Source: Comamonas sp. Y33R10-2 (GTDB lineage: Bacteria; Pseudomonadota; Gammaproteobacteria; Burkholderiales; Burkholderiaceae_C). Taken from it: 64,000 bases of DNA. Position 1 is the first letter of the stretch, and each line of letters starts with the position of its first letter. Positions 8,411 to 18,296 of this stretch are shown piece after piece. The notes under the pieces were generated by a model. The model saw only the letters and a program-made list of their open reading frames with translations. It searched no databases and was not told where the DNA came from. Made by a program: the position numbers and the translations under genes. The stretch spans positions 2,542,001 to 2,606,000 of the forward strand of contig NZ_CP079925.1 in the NCBI RefSeq assembly GCF_019355935.1. Direction: 5' to 3'.

Positions 8411-11400
8411 ATGAATGCCCCTTTGCCTGATGAAGTCCGTCGTGCTCTAGAGTCCGTGACTCTGGACGACAAGTATTCCCTAGACCGCGGTCGCGCCTTT
8501 ATGAGTGGCGTGCAGGCACTGGTCAGGCTACCCATGCTGCAGCGGCTGCGTGATGCGCAGGCAGGGCTCAATACGGCGGGTTTCATCAGCGGCTATCGCG
8601 GCTCGCCGCTGGGCAGCTATGACCAATCACTGTGGGCTGCCAAAAAGCACATGGAGGCGAACCATATCGTCTTTCAGCCGGGCGTGAACGAAGAGCTGGG
8701 CGCTACGGCGGTTTGGGGCTCACAGCAGCTGGATCTCTACCCCGATACCAAAAAATTTGATGGTGTTTTGGGTATTTGGTACGGCAAGGGGCCGGGTGTT
8801 GACCGCTGCTCTGATGTGTTCAAGCACGCCAATATGGCCGGCACCTCAAAGCATGGCGGTGTGATTGCGATTGCGGGGGATGACCACATCAGCAAATCCT
8901 CCACCGCTGCGCACCAGAGCGACCATATCTTTAAAGCCTGCGGCACGCCGGTGTTCTTTCCCAGCAATGTGCAGGACATTCTGGACATGGGCCTGCATGC
9001 CTTTGCCATGAGCCGCTTTTCAGGCCTTTGGTCGGGCATGAAGACGATTCAGGAAGTGGTCGAGTCGTCGGCGTCCATTGAAGTAGATCCTGACCGTGTC
9101 AATATCATCCTGCCTGAAGACTTTCAGATGCCGCCCGGTGGCTTGCATATCCGCTGGCCTGACCCACCGCTGGAGCAGGAAGCACGGCTGATGAACTACA
9201 AGTGGTATGCGGCGCTAGCCTATGTGCGGGCAAATAAGCTCAACCACAACGTGATTGCGAGCGCGAATGATCGTTTTGGCATTATCGCCAGCGGCAAGGC
9301 CTATAACGACACGCGCCAAGCGTTGGCCGATTTAGGCTTGGATGACGACAATTGCCGCCAGTTAGGCATTCGCTTACACAAGGTTAACGTGGTTTGGCCG
9401 CTAGAAGCCACCATCACCCGAGACTTTGCACGCGGCTTGCAAGAGATTTTGGTGGTTGAAGAAAAGCGCCAAGTCATCGAATATCAAATCAAGGAAGAGC
9501 TCTACAACTGGCGCGATGACGTACGGCCCAATGTGGTGGGCAAGTTCAGCGACGACCACGGCGGTGAATGGTCGCTACCCAACCCCAGCAGCGACTGGCT
9601 GCTGCGCCCGAATGCCGATCTGACGCCCGCCTTGATTGCCAGAGCGATTGCTGCACGCTTGAAAAAGCTGGGCGTACCCGAGCATATCGAGGCACGCATG
9701 CAGCAACGCCTTGCCGTGCTCGATTCCCGCGAAGCCGCGCTGCAGCTTGCCAAAGAGGCATCGACAGGCGACCGCACGCCCTGGTTTTGCAGCGGCTGCC
9801 CACACAACACCAGCACCCGCGTGCCCGAAGGCTCGCGCGCCGTGGCGGGTATTGGCTGCCACTACATGACGACGTGGATGCCTGACCGCAATACCAGCAC
9901 CTTCACACAAATGGGCGGCGAAGGCGTGACTTGGGTGGGGCAGGCTCCGTTTACCACCGAGCCACATGTGTTTGCCAATTTAGGCGATGGCACTTACTTT
10001 CATAGTGGGCTGCTGGCCGTTCGCCAAAGCATTGCAGCTGGCACCAACATTACCTACAAGGTGCTCTACAACGATGCCGTGGCAATGACGGGTGGTCAGC
10101 GCGTGGGCGAGCGAGCTGAGGGCCATACGGTGCTGCAGATCATGAACAGTCTGCTGTCTGAGGGAGTGCAAAAGCTGCTCATCGTGACGGACGAGCCGCA
10201 AAAGTACGACGGCGTGAAGCTAGGCGATGGCGTGACCGTGCACCACCGCGATGAGCTAGATGCGATTCAAAAGCAGTTTCGCGAGATCAAAGGCTGCACC
10301 GTCATCATTTACGACCAGACCTGCGCCACCGAAAAACGCCGCCGCCGCAAACGCGGCACCATGAAGACGCCCGATAAGACGGTGATCATTAACGAGTTGG
10401 TGTGCGAGGGCTGCGGTGATTGCTCGGTGCAGTCCAACTGCCTGTCGGTTGAACCGGTGGAAACCGAGTTTGGCCGCAAGCGCCGCATCAACCAAAACAG
10501 CTGCAACAAAGATTACTCCTGCGTCAAAGGCTTTTGCCCCAGCTTTGTGACCGTGGAGGGCGGCGCTTTGAAAAAGCCCAAGCAAGAGAAAAAAGGCAGT
10601 CTTGACGCTTTGCCAAACATTCCTGAGCCAGTGCTGCCTGTGGCCGAGCAGGCTTGGGGCATTGTGGTGGCCGGCGTGGGCGGCACGGGCGTTATCACCA
10701 TCGGATCGCTGCTGGGCATGGCTGCGCACTTGGAAGGCAAAGGCGTGGTCACCCAAGATGCGGCGGGGCTGGCTCAAAAGGGCGGCTCCACTTGGAGCCA
10801 TATCCAAATTGCGAACCGCTCTGATGCCATCTACACCACCAAGGTGGATATGGCCAAGGCTGATTTGGTGATCGGTTGCGACCCCATCGTGGCGGCCACG
10901 CCAACGACTTTGTCTGTGATGCAGCCGGGGCGCACCTATGTGGCGCTTAACAGTCATGCAGCGCCCTCTGCTACTTTTATCGGCGACCCTAACTGGCAAT
11001 CGCCTGCGGCACGTTGTGCGACAGCGTTGGCAAATGCGGTGGGCTTTGACGCTTTGGGTAGCTTTGATGCGGAAAAAGCGTCTTCGGCTTTACTGGGCGA
11101 CAGCATCTACGCCAACCCCATGCTGCTGGGTTACGCCTGGCAAAAGGGCAAAGTGCCGCTGAGCCATGTAGCGCTGATGCGCGCCATGGAGCTCAACGGC
11201 GTTCAAGTGGCTAAAAACCAAGAGGCTTTTGAGTGGGGCCGCCGCTGCGCCCATGATTTGAATGCTGTGCGTGCGCTCTATCAGGCCACGCAAGTGATTG
11301 AGTTCGTCAAAAAACCTTCGCTTGAAGAAATGTTGGCCAAGCGCGTGGAGTTCCTTCGCGCTTACCAAAATGACGCTTATGCCCTGCAATATTCAGACTT

Positions 11401-11998
11401 TGTGGCCAAGGTGCGAGCCAGCGAAGAAAAGCTAGGCCGCGACAAGGATGTCCCGCGCCTGTCGCAGGCCGTGGCGCGTTATCTGTTCAAGCTGATGGCA
11501 TACAAAGATGAGTACGAAGTGGCACGTTTGCACACGGATGCATCGTTTAACCAAAAGATTAGCGACATGTTCGAGGGTGACTACAAGGTGGTGCATCACC
11601 TGGCCCCTCCCGGATTGGCCAAAAAAGACGCACAGGGGCACTTGCTGAAAAAGTCTTACGGCGCTTGGATGCACAAGGCCATGGGCCTGCTAGCGGGCAT
11701 GAAAGGTTTGCGAGGCACGGCGTTCGATCTATTTGGGCGCACTGAGGAGCGCCGCACCGAACGGGCCTTGATCGTGGAATATCGTGCGTGCATTGAAACG
11801 CTGCTGACCGGCCTAAAAGCCGACAAGCTGTCTCTGGCCGTAGAGATCGCGTCAATTCCTGAAGAGATTCGTGGCTACGGCCATGTCAAGGAGCGCAATT
11901 TGGCGGCAGCGCGAAGCAAATGGGCGGCTCTGATGACGCGCTGGAGCCAAGCGCCGATTGCAGCTATTGAGACTGAGAAGCTCGATGCAGTGAACTAA
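8411..11998 (+). CDS. Indolepyruvate ferredoxin oxidoreductase, fused alpha-beta (IorAB type)
   Basis: This 1195-residue single-chain enzyme oxidatively decarboxylates aryl-2-keto acids such as indolepyruvate to acyl-CoA using thiamine diphosphate and iron-sulfur clusters. The ATG at 8411 is chosen over an upstream in-frame start because GGAGAG stands before it. An N-terminal pyrimidine-binding half (FISGYRGSPLGSYD) leads to a TPP-binding region near 520-560 (NLGDGTYFHSG, YNDAVAMTGGQ). A cysteine-rich segment follows near 665-715 (CEGCGDC, CNKDYSCVKGFC). From about 750 the IorB-like gamma domain has VVAGVGGTGV. The fused form is common in Burkholderiales. The Lrp-type gene diverging from it probably regulates it. 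Confidence 0.95.
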   Translation: MNAPLPDEVRRALESVTLDDKYSLDRGRAFMSGVQALVRLPMLQRLRDAQAGLNTAGFISGYRGSPLGSYDQSLWAAKKHMEANHIVFQPGVNEELGATAVWGSQQLDLYPDTKKFDGVLGIWYGKGPGVDRCSDVFKHANMAGTSKHGGVIAIAGDDHISKSSTAAHQSDHIFKACGTPVFFPSNVQDILDMGLHAFAMSRFSGLWSGMKTIQEVVESSASIEVDPDRVNIILPEDFQMPPGGLHIRWPDPPLEQEARLMNYKWYAALAYVRANKLNHNVIASANDRFGIIASGKAYNDTRQALADLGLDDDNCRQLGIRLHKVNVVWPLEATITRDFARGLQEILVVEEKRQVIEYQIKEELYNWRDDVRPNVVGKFSDDHGGEWSLPNPSSDWLLRPNADLTPALIARAIAARLKKLGVPEHIEARMQQRLAVLDSREAALQLAKEASTGDRTPWFCSGCPHNTSTRVPEGSRAVAGIGCHYMTTWMPDRNTSTFTQMGGEGVTWVGQAPFTTEPHVFANLGDGTYFHSGLLAVRQSIAAGTNITYKVLYNDAVAMTGGQRVGERAEGHTVLQIMNSLLSEGVQKLLIVTDEPQKYDGVKLGDGVTVHHRDELDAIQKQFREIKGCTVIIYDQTCATEKRRRRKRGTMKTPDKTVIINELVCEGCGDCSVQSNCLSVEPVETEFGRKRRINQNSCNKDYSCVKGFCPSFVTVEGGALKKPKQEKKGSLDALPNIPEPVLPVAEQAWGIVVAGVGGTGVITIGSLLGMAAHLEGKGVVTQDAAGLAQKGGSTWSHIQIANRSDAIYTTKVDMAKADLVIGCDPIVAATPTTLSVMQPGRTYVALNSHAAPSATFIGDPNWQSPAARCATALANAVGFDALGSFDAEKASSALLGDSIYANPMLLGYAWQKGKVPLSHVALMRAMELNGVQVAKNQEAFEWGRRCAHDLNAVRALYQATQVIEFVKKPSLEEMLAKRVEFLRAYQNDAYALQYSDFVAKVRASEEKLGRDKDVPRLSQAVARYLFKLMAYKDEYEVARLHTDASFNQKISDMFEGDYKVVHHLAPPGLAKKDAQGHLLKKSYGAWMHKAMGLLAGMKGLRGTAFDLFGRTEERRTERALIVEYRACIETLLTGLKADKLSLAVEIASIPEEIRGYGHVKERNLAAARSKWAALMTRWSQAPIAAIETEKLDAVN

Positions 11999-12016
11999 TT
12001 GCGTCAAGATGTCTCC

Positions 12017-12048
12017 ATACAAAGGCCGGGGTAATCCGGCCTTTGTAT
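12017..12048 (+). terminator. Stem-loop after the indolepyruvate oxidoreductase gene
   Basis: A perfect 13-bp stem (ATACAAAGGCCGG at 12017-12029 pairing with 12036-12048) has a 6-nt loop. It lies 18 bases after the stop. The T run is poor, so it may act as an intrinsic terminator or an mRNA 3'-end stabiliser. Confidence 0.7.
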
Positions 12049-12343
12049 TGGGCATGCCTCTCTAATATAGATAGCTGCTTGTGCTGGTACTGATTGACAT
12101 TGAGAACTAAAACAACAGAAAAACAATGTAGATCATGGACTTGGCGCTATACATTTATCTGGCTTGATGGCTGCTTAAGCGCTGTGGGCGGTGACATCAG
12201 GGAATGCCTATGCCATCTGTCCGCCCATGCCAATATCGACAACAAGCGAGCCGAATACAATGTCTCGTTGACCCGGCCAGATCGTGCACCTGTGCGCCTG
12301 CCTGGACCTGTTACTGACAAATTCACTCTTTCGGAGCTTTCCC
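12049..12343. other. Non-coding region before yajC with a possible half copy of repeat A
   Basis: No convincing gene is seen here. Bases 12066-12090 (GATAGCTGCTTGTGCTGG) resemble the left arm of a family A hairpin without its right arm. A TACAAT at 12256-12261 could be the -10 box of the yajC-secDF promoter, with only a poor -35. The leader up to the yajC start contains TCGGAG as its ribosome site. Confidence 0.4.
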
Positions 12344-12676
12344 TTGTTCATTTCTTCTGCTTTCGCCCAGACCGCTCCTGCCGCCGCTGCTGAAGGCGGC
12401 TTAATGGGTTCGCTCACTGGCATGCTGCCTTTGGTGCTGATGTTCGTGGTGCTGTACTTCGTAATGATTCGTCCTCAGATGAAGCGCCAAAAGGAACACC
12501 GCGCCATGATTGACGCGCTGGCCAAGGGTGATGATGTGGCAACTGCTGGTGGCATCATCGGCACCGTGACCCGCATGGCTGAGCAGTTCGTTCACATCGA
12601 AATCGCTTCCGGCGTGGAAATCCAGATCCAGCGCTCTGCTGTGACGCAAGTCCTGCCCAAGGGCTCGGCCAAGTAA
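12344..12676 (+). CDS. yajC: Preprotein translocase accessory subunit YajC
   Basis: A 110-residue protein with one membrane helix (about 24-44, LPLVLMFVVLYFVMIRPQ) followed by a basic, charged cytoplasmic domain (MKRQKEHR, then GGIIGTVTR). I choose the TTG at 12344 because GGAG lies 7 bases before it and it gives the usual FISSAFAQ beginning; a longer ATG frame from 12284 has no ribosome site. YajC joins SecD and SecF in the holotranslocon. The secD gene follows 171 bp later. The tgt/queA genes that often precede yajC are absent. Confidence 0.93.
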   Translation: MFISSAFAQTAPAAAAEGGLMGSLTGMLPLVLMFVVLYFVMIRPQMKRQKEHRAMIDALAKGDDVATAGGIIGTVTRMAEQFVHIEIASGVEIQIQRSAVTQVLPKGSAK

Positions 12677-12847
12677 TCGGTCTGCTCAAGACCTGCCGAG
12701 ACCGCCATTGACGTTGCTGCCTTGCACATCGTCTCGAATGCAGATCATTGATTTGCGTGGCGGATCCGGTGTTTCTCCTCAAGGGTACGGCGCTCGTTCA
12801 GAGTGCGCGTACCCGTTGTGCGTTGCTGTAAAACAAAGAGCGCGATC

Positions 12848-14749
12848 ATGAACCGTTACCCGGTCTGGAAGTACGCGATCCTCGTGGTCGCGCTGCTGGT
12901 GGGGGTGATCTACACCCTGCCCAATTTCTTTGGTGAAGCGCCTGCTGTACAGGTTTCTTCGGCCAAAGCCACTGTAAAAGTGGACAACGCGGTGCTGCAA
13001 AAGGTGGAATCTGCCTTGAGCGCAGCTAACGTTAAGCCAACCTCACTGTCGCTGGAAGGCACTTCGGTGCGTGCACGCTTTGATACGCCCGATGAGCAGC
13101 TCAAGGCCAAGGACGTTATCCAGAAGGCATTGATTGCGGATCCCACAGATCCCGTCTACATCGTGGCGCTGAACCTGGTCTCGCGCTCGCCTGACTGGCT
13201 GACCTCCATCGGTGCTAAGCCCATGTATCTGGGTCTGGACTTGCGCGGCGGCGTGCATTTCATGCTGCAAGTCGACATGGCTGCAGCTCTGACCAAGAAG
13301 GCCGAGAGCTATGCGGGCGACCTGCGTACTTTCATGCGCGATAAGAACATTCGCCACGGAGGTGTGAGCCGTGATGGCAACAGCATCACCGTCCGCATGC
13401 GCGACGCTGCGACGCAAACTGCTGTGAGTAACCTCATCAAGGATCAGTTTCCTGACCTCACCGCAACATCCACACCTGACGGCACCGGATTCAAGCTGTT
13501 GGCATCGATCAAGCCAGAAGCTTTGCGCAAGGTGCAAGAGCAAGCGCTTAAGCAAAATATGGTGACGCTGCACAACCGTATCAACGAGTTGGGCGTGGCC
13601 GAGCCGGTGATTCAGCAACAGGGCCTAGACCGCATTGTGGTGCAACTGCCTGGTGTGCAGGACACCGCCAAGGCCAAGGACATTCTGGGCCGTACCGCGA
13701 CCTTGGAAGTGCGCATGGTCGATGAGTCCACCGAAGCGCGCGGCGCCGAAATGGGTTCTGGCCCCGTACCTTTTGGCTCTGAAAAGTATCTGGATCGCAA
13801 TGGTCAGGCCGTTATCGTGCACAAGCAGGTGACGCTGACTGGCGAGAACCTGACCGATGCCCAGCCTGGCTTTGACGGCCAGACCCAAGAGGCTACGGTG
13901 AATCTGACGCTGGACGCCAAGGGCGCCCGTACCTTCAAGGACGTGACCCGCGAGAACATCGGCAAGCGCATGGCCATCATCTTGTTCGAAAAGGGCAAGG
14001 GCGAAGTGGTGACAGCGCCTGTGATCCGTGGCGAAATCGGTGGTGGTCGCGTGCAAATTTCCGGTCGTATGACGACTCAGGAAGCTAACGACACCTCGCT
14101 GCTACTGCGCGCTGGCTCGCTGGCAGCGCCTATGGAAATCATTGAGGAATACACCATCGGCCCAAGCTTGGGTGCGGACAATATCAACCGCGGTATTCAC
14201 TCTGTGGTCTGGGGTATGGTGGCGATTGCAGCCTTTATGTGCGTGTACTACATGCTGTTTGGCGTGTTCTCCACAGTAGCTCTGTCGGTGAACGTGCTGC
14301 TGCTGCTGGCCATCTTGTCCATGTTGCAAGCCACGCTGACCCTGCCTGGCATCGCCGCTATGGCACTGGCGCTAGGCGTAGCCATTGACTCTAACGTGTT
14401 GATTAACGAGCGTATTCGTGAAGAACTGCGAGCCGGTGCGTCGCCACAGGCGGCTATCCATGCAGGTTACGAGAACGCTTGGCACACCATCTTGGACTCG
14501 AACGTGACCACGCTGATCGCTGGTCTTGCCCTTCTGGCCTTTGGCTCAGGCGTGGTGCGCGGCTTTGCGGTGGTGCACTGCATTGGTATTTTGACCAGCA
14601 TGTTCTCGGCTGTGTTCTTCTCGCGCGGTCTGGTGAACCTCTGGTACGGCGGCAAGAAAAAGCTCAAGAGCATCTCCATTGGTCAGGTCTGGAAGCCTGC
14701 TGAGGGTGATGGTCACCGCTCCGTAGCCAGCCGTAGCAGCAACAACTAA
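12848..14749 (+). CDS. secD: Protein translocase subunit SecD
   Basis: A 633-residue inner-membrane protein that uses the proton gradient to help pull secreted proteins through SecYEG. Helix 1 (about 7-25) is followed by the large periplasmic P1 head with LGLDLRGGVHFMLQ. Five more C-terminal helices come after, with GVAIDSNVLINERIREEL, the conserved RND-type motif. The ATG at 12848 is preferred to 12803 because it gives the standard MNRYPVWKY start. The 171-bp leader has an imperfect inverted repeat around GGGTAC at 12782-12813. secF follows after 11 bases. Confidence 0.96.
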   Translation: MNRYPVWKYAILVVALLVGVIYTLPNFFGEAPAVQVSSAKATVKVDNAVLQKVESALSAANVKPTSLSLEGTSVRARFDTPDEQLKAKDVIQKALIADPTDPVYIVALNLVSRSPDWLTSIGAKPMYLGLDLRGGVHFMLQVDMAAALTKKAESYAGDLRTFMRDKNIRHGGVSRDGNSITVRMRDAATQTAVSNLIKDQFPDLTATSTPDGTGFKLLASIKPEALRKVQEQALKQNMVTLHNRINELGVAEPVIQQQGLDRIVVQLPGVQDTAKAKDILGRTATLEVRMVDESTEARGAEMGSGPVPFGSEKYLDRNGQAVIVHKQVTLTGENLTDAQPGFDGQTQEATVNLTLDAKGARTFKDVTRENIGKRMAIILFEKGKGEVVTAPVIRGEIGGGRVQISGRMTTQEANDTSLLLRAGSLAAPMEIIEEYTIGPSLGADNINRGIHSVVWGMVAIAAFMCVYYMLFGVFSTVALSVNVLLLLAILSMLQATLTLPGIAAMALALGVAIDSNVLINERIREELRAGASPQAAIHAGYENAWHTILDSNVTTLIAGLALLAFGSGVVRGFAVVHCIGILTSMFSAVFFSRGLVNLWYGGKKKLKSISIGQVWKPAEGDGHRSVASRSSNN

Positions 14750-14760
14750 GGAGGAAGATC

Positions 14761-15720
14761 ATGGAATTCTTCCGCATCAAAAAAGATATCCCGTTCATGA
14801 AGTACGCGTTGTGGCTCAACGCTGTTTCCTTCATCACATTCGCGCTGGCCGTCTTTTTCCTGTTCTCTCGCGGACTGCACCTGTCGGTGGAGTTCACGGG
14901 CGGTACGGTCATGGAAGTGGCTTACAGCCAGCCTGCCGAAATCGGCAAAGTTCGTGACACCATCTCCAAGCTGGGCTACCAGGATGTGATCGTGCAGAAT
15001 TTTGGTACGTCCAAGGATGTGATGATCCGCCTGCCCGTGCAAAAGGGCGTGACTACTGCACAGCAAAGCGAGCAAGTGCTCACAGCACTTAAGGCGCAAG
15101 ACGCTGAAGTAACGCTGCGCCGCACCGAATTTGTCGGCCCTCAGGTGGGCGATGAGCTGATGCACAGCGGCCTGATGGCGCTGGGCATGGTGATTTTGGG
15201 CATCATCATTTATCTGGCCTTCCGCTTTGAGTGGAAGTTCGGTGTGGCGGCCATCATCGCCAACTTGCATGATGTGGTCATCATTTTGGGCTTCTTCGCT
15301 TTCTTCCAGTGGGAGTTCTCGCTCTCGGTGCTGGCAGGCGTGCTGGCGGTGCTGGGCTACTCGGTCAATGAGTCAGTGGTTATTTTTGACCGTATCCGCG
15401 AAGCCTTCCGCAAGTTCCGCAAGCTCAATACGCACGAGGTGATTGATCACGCGATTACCTCGACCATGAGTCGCACCATCATCACCCACGCCTCTACCGA
15501 AGCTATGGTGCTGTCGATGTTCTTCTTCGGTGGTCCTAGCCTTCACTACTTTGCGCTGGCCCTGACGATCGGCATTTTGTTCGGCATCTACTCTTCAGTA
15601 TTTGTGGCTGCAGCTATTGCCATGTGGCTGGGCGTCAAACGCGAAGATTTGATCAAGGCTCCTGCAGCCAAGACTTCTGCGCAAGATCCTAGCGATCCCA
15701 ACTCTGGAGCGGTGGTCTGA
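14761..15720 (+). CDS. secF: Protein translocase subunit SecF
   Basis: A 319-residue partner of SecD with six membrane helices. It carries SVEFTGGTVMEV in the first periplasmic domain and GYSVNESVVIFDRIRE in the fourth helix region, both SecF hallmarks. An ideal ribosome site (AAGGAGG) lies 6 bases before the ATG, 11 bases after the secD stop, so the two are co-translated. The C-terminus ends in a short Ala/Ser/Pro tail. Confidence 0.96.
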   Translation: MEFFRIKKDIPFMKYALWLNAVSFITFALAVFFLFSRGLHLSVEFTGGTVMEVAYSQPAEIGKVRDTISKLGYQDVIVQNFGTSKDVMIRLPVQKGVTTAQQSEQVLTALKAQDAEVTLRRTEFVGPQVGDELMHSGLMALGMVILGIIIYLAFRFEWKFGVAAIIANLHDVVIILGFFAFFQWEFSLSVLAGVLAVLGYSVNESVVIFDRIREAFRKFRKLNTHEVIDHAITSTMSRTIITHASTEAMVLSMFFFGGPSLHYFALALTIGILFGIYSSVFVAAAIAMWLGVKREDLIKAPAAKTSAQDPSDPNSGAVV

Positions 15721-15779
15721 CGGTTTTAAAAGGATGACCGGGCGCACGCAAGTGCCTGCGCCGCCCTTACACTTAGACC

Positions 15780-18185
15780 ATGACTCTTTCGCAGCCCTCT
15801 AACAACGCGTCTGCGGCCCAGCAACAACTGGGCTGGCAGGCGCGTTTGCGTTGGGTTCATGGCATTTGCCAAGGTTTGCCCAAAGTCGCTCAGCAACTCG
15901 ATGAGTTTCTCTCTAATCAGAGCAGCTCTGCTTCTGCGCAAATAGATGCGCAGGCATGGCGTGATGTTTGGCAGAACTTTCAAGCCCAAAAAGATGCATG
16001 GGTTTCGGCAAGCGTGAACGCCCTGCAGCAGGCGGCGCGCAAGCCGAGGTTGCCGAGTGGCGAAAGCGTTATATCAACGTCAGCGCCGCTGACGTTTGAA
16101 TTGCTCAGCGACGATGTCGTTGATAACAAAATTCTGGCATCCCGTATGGCACTGACCATGGGGGAGACACTCCAGCCCGGTTTTGACTCCATGCGCTTGC
16201 GCATTCAGGCACTGGAGGGACAAGAGCTTGCTGTGCAAGACATGTTCCGCGTTGATCGCATCTGCCTGCATTTGGTTGAGCAATGGCTGGCCTGTGGGCT
16301 GGAGCGCAAGCATCTGCTGCAGGTTTTAGAGCCATTTCAAACAGCATTGGCACCGCTGCTGGAGTCTGAGTACAGCACTCTACATAAGCTGCTAGATGCC
16401 AAAGGCGTGAGCAAGGCTGCGGATGCGCCTTTGCGTGTGAGGCGCACGGAAAGCGGGGCATCGACTAGTGCAATGAAACTAAGTGGCGGCGCTCATAGTA
16501 GCCACGGCAGTGCGTCTGAGCCCAACAACTGGGGACACTCCGCCAGTCATCAGTACATGCCGGCTGGCATGGGTATGGGTGCTGGTATGCCGGGCGGTAT
16601 GGGCGTGCAATTGCCGCCCGGAGCCAGCGCCGGTTTGAGCATGCTGGCGCGGGCGCGTCACCGCGCAATGGATGCGATGAATCAATTGCGGCAGGTGCTC
16701 AGTCAACCTGCTCTGGGTATTTCGGGTCTGGCGCAGAGTGGGGCTCAAATGCCTATGCCGCCTGCATCGGCAGCACTGGAGCAAGCGCTGCAAGAGCAGC
16801 AGCACATGATGCTGACCCAGTTCCAAGCCCAATACCCGGTAATGCCAGGCACGGTCATGGCTATGCCCGCCATGGATTACAGCCCTGCAGCGATTGGGCA
16901 ACTGGTCAACCAAGTGCGAGAGCGCTCGGCAGACTTCAAAAACAAGGCTGAGACCAAGGGCGAAAAAGCCACTATTGAGGTGGTGGCGTTGATGTTCCAG
17001 AGCATTCTTTCGGAAGATCGCCTGCCCCCCTCCATTCGCGTTTGGTTTGCACGGCTGCAGGTGCCGGTATTACGTGTGGCCCTTGCTGAGCCTCAGTTTT
17101 TTAGCGACTTGAATCACCCCGCGCGCAAGTTGATTGACCGCATGGGTTCTTGCGTTATGGGCTTTGATGCCAGCAGCATCAGCGGCAATGCGCTGGAGCT
17201 TGAAATTCGCCGCGTGGTTCAGGTCATTGAGCAATATCCTGAAACGGGACAAAAGGTTTTCGCCCTGGTGTTGCGTGAGTTTGAGGAATTCCTCACCAAG
17301 CATCTGACGCAAAACAAGTCCACGGCCAAGATCAGCTCTGTGGCGCAACAGGTAGAGCAAAAAGAAACGCTGGCCGTGCAGTACACCATTGAGCTGCGCA
17401 ACATGCTCAACGATATTCCGGTGCGCGAAGAGGTACGCAATTTTCTCTTCAAGTCTTGGGCTGATGTGCTGGCCATGGCGACGGTACGCTACGGCGCCAA
17501 AGATGCACGCGCCATGCGCTTTAAGCAGGCCGCGAGCGAGCTGGTGTGGTCTGCAAGTGCCAAACCATCGCGCCAAGAAAGAGCCCGGGTCATTCAAGGG
17601 TTGCCGACTTTGCTGCAGACCTTGCGTGAAGGGCTGGAGTTGGTGAGCGTGACGGGTGATACGCAGTCTGCCGTTATCAAGGCGCTGACTGATACCTTGG
17701 CTCAGGCTTTTATGTCCAAAACTGCAGCGATTCCTACGGAACACATAGATGCCATGGCCAAGCGCCTGTCCGAGCTGGAAAAATACATCAGCGAAGATGG
17801 CAAGCTGGACGATATGCCTTTGTCTAACGAAAGCATTGAGTTGATGCTGGGCGTGGATACAGCAGGATTGCACGTCATTCCAAATACCGATACTCCGGTC
17901 GAGCCCGCCATGCTGGAATGGGCCAAGATGCTGGAAACTGGCCGCTGGTTTACGATGGACCACAACGGTGCCCGTGTGCAAGTGCAATATGTCTGGCACA
18001 GCCGCCGCAAGCATCTGCACCTGTTTGCATCGTTAGACAGCCATTGCTATCTGCTGCAGGCTCAGCGCATGGCCACCTATCTGCAGGCAGGCTTGTTGTC
18101 CGTGCATGATGAGGAAGCGTTGACTGTGCGTGCGACGCGAGATGCGCTGCAGAAGATTCAGGCGAACCCGGAGCGCTTGAGCTGA
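15780..18185 (+). CDS. DUF1631 family protein
   Basis: An 801-residue soluble protein that I assign to the DUF1631 family common in Burkholderiales and Pseudomonas. The central block has HPARKLIDRMGSCVMGFD and EQYPETGQKVFALVLREFE, both typical. The C-terminal region (from about 705, GRWFTMDHNGARVQVQYVW, then SHCYLLQAQRM) may be a small beta-barrel of PilZ-like type. Residues about 258-290 are a Met/Gly/Pro-rich linker of low complexity. Function is unknown; c-di-GMP links suggested for PilZ-like domains are only inferred. It begins 59 bases after secF and ends at a family B repeat. Confidence 0.72.
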   Translation: MTLSQPSNNASAAQQQLGWQARLRWVHGICQGLPKVAQQLDEFLSNQSSSASAQIDAQAWRDVWQNFQAQKDAWVSASVNALQQAARKPRLPSGESVISTSAPLTFELLSDDVVDNKILASRMALTMGETLQPGFDSMRLRIQALEGQELAVQDMFRVDRICLHLVEQWLACGLERKHLLQVLEPFQTALAPLLESEYSTLHKLLDAKGVSKAADAPLRVRRTESGASTSAMKLSGGAHSSHGSASEPNNWGHSASHQYMPAGMGMGAGMPGGMGVQLPPGASAGLSMLARARHRAMDAMNQLRQVLSQPALGISGLAQSGAQMPMPPASAALEQALQEQQHMMLTQFQAQYPVMPGTVMAMPAMDYSPAAIGQLVNQVRERSADFKNKAETKGEKATIEVVALMFQSILSEDRLPPSIRVWFARLQVPVLRVALAEPQFFSDLNHPARKLIDRMGSCVMGFDASSISGNALELEIRRVVQVIEQYPETGQKVFALVLREFEEFLTKHLTQNKSTAKISSVAQQVEQKETLAVQYTIELRNMLNDIPVREEVRNFLFKSWADVLAMATVRYGAKDARAMRFKQAASELVWSASAKPSRQERARVIQGLPTLLQTLREGLELVSVTGDTQSAVIKALTDTLAQAFMSKTAAIPTEHIDAMAKRLSELEKYISEDGKLDDMPLSNESIELMLGVDTAGLHVIPNTDTPVEPAMLEWAKMLETGRWFTMDHNGARVQVQYVWHSRRKHLHLFASLDSHCYLLQAQRMATYLQAGLLSVHDEEALTVRATRDALQKIQANPERLS

Positions 18186-18290
18186 CTCCCCCTGAGCGGC
18201 TGCGCCGCTTCCCCCTCTCTGCTTCGCGGAAGGGGACGACAGCCTCGCTGCGCGGCGGCGCTTGCTTGCTGTCCCGCAATTGGTAGATGC
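18186..18290 (+). repeat. Family B repeat, copy 1
   Basis: A GC-rich unit beginning directly after the DUF1631 stop. Its order is a short palindrome (GAGCGGCTGCGCCGCTT), a CCCCCTCTC run facing GAAGGGGAC, then CTCGCTGCGCGGCGGC and GCTTGCTTGCTGTCC. The same order recurs at 21930 and, reversed, at 39365. It may act as a 3'-UTR structure or terminator. Confidence 0.75.
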
Positions 18291-18296
18291 CAGTTT

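Noticed and set aside
12094-12393. A 99-codon frame before yajC
   Set aside because: It overlaps the yajC start in another frame, has no ribosome site and includes the leader; codon use is not gene-like.
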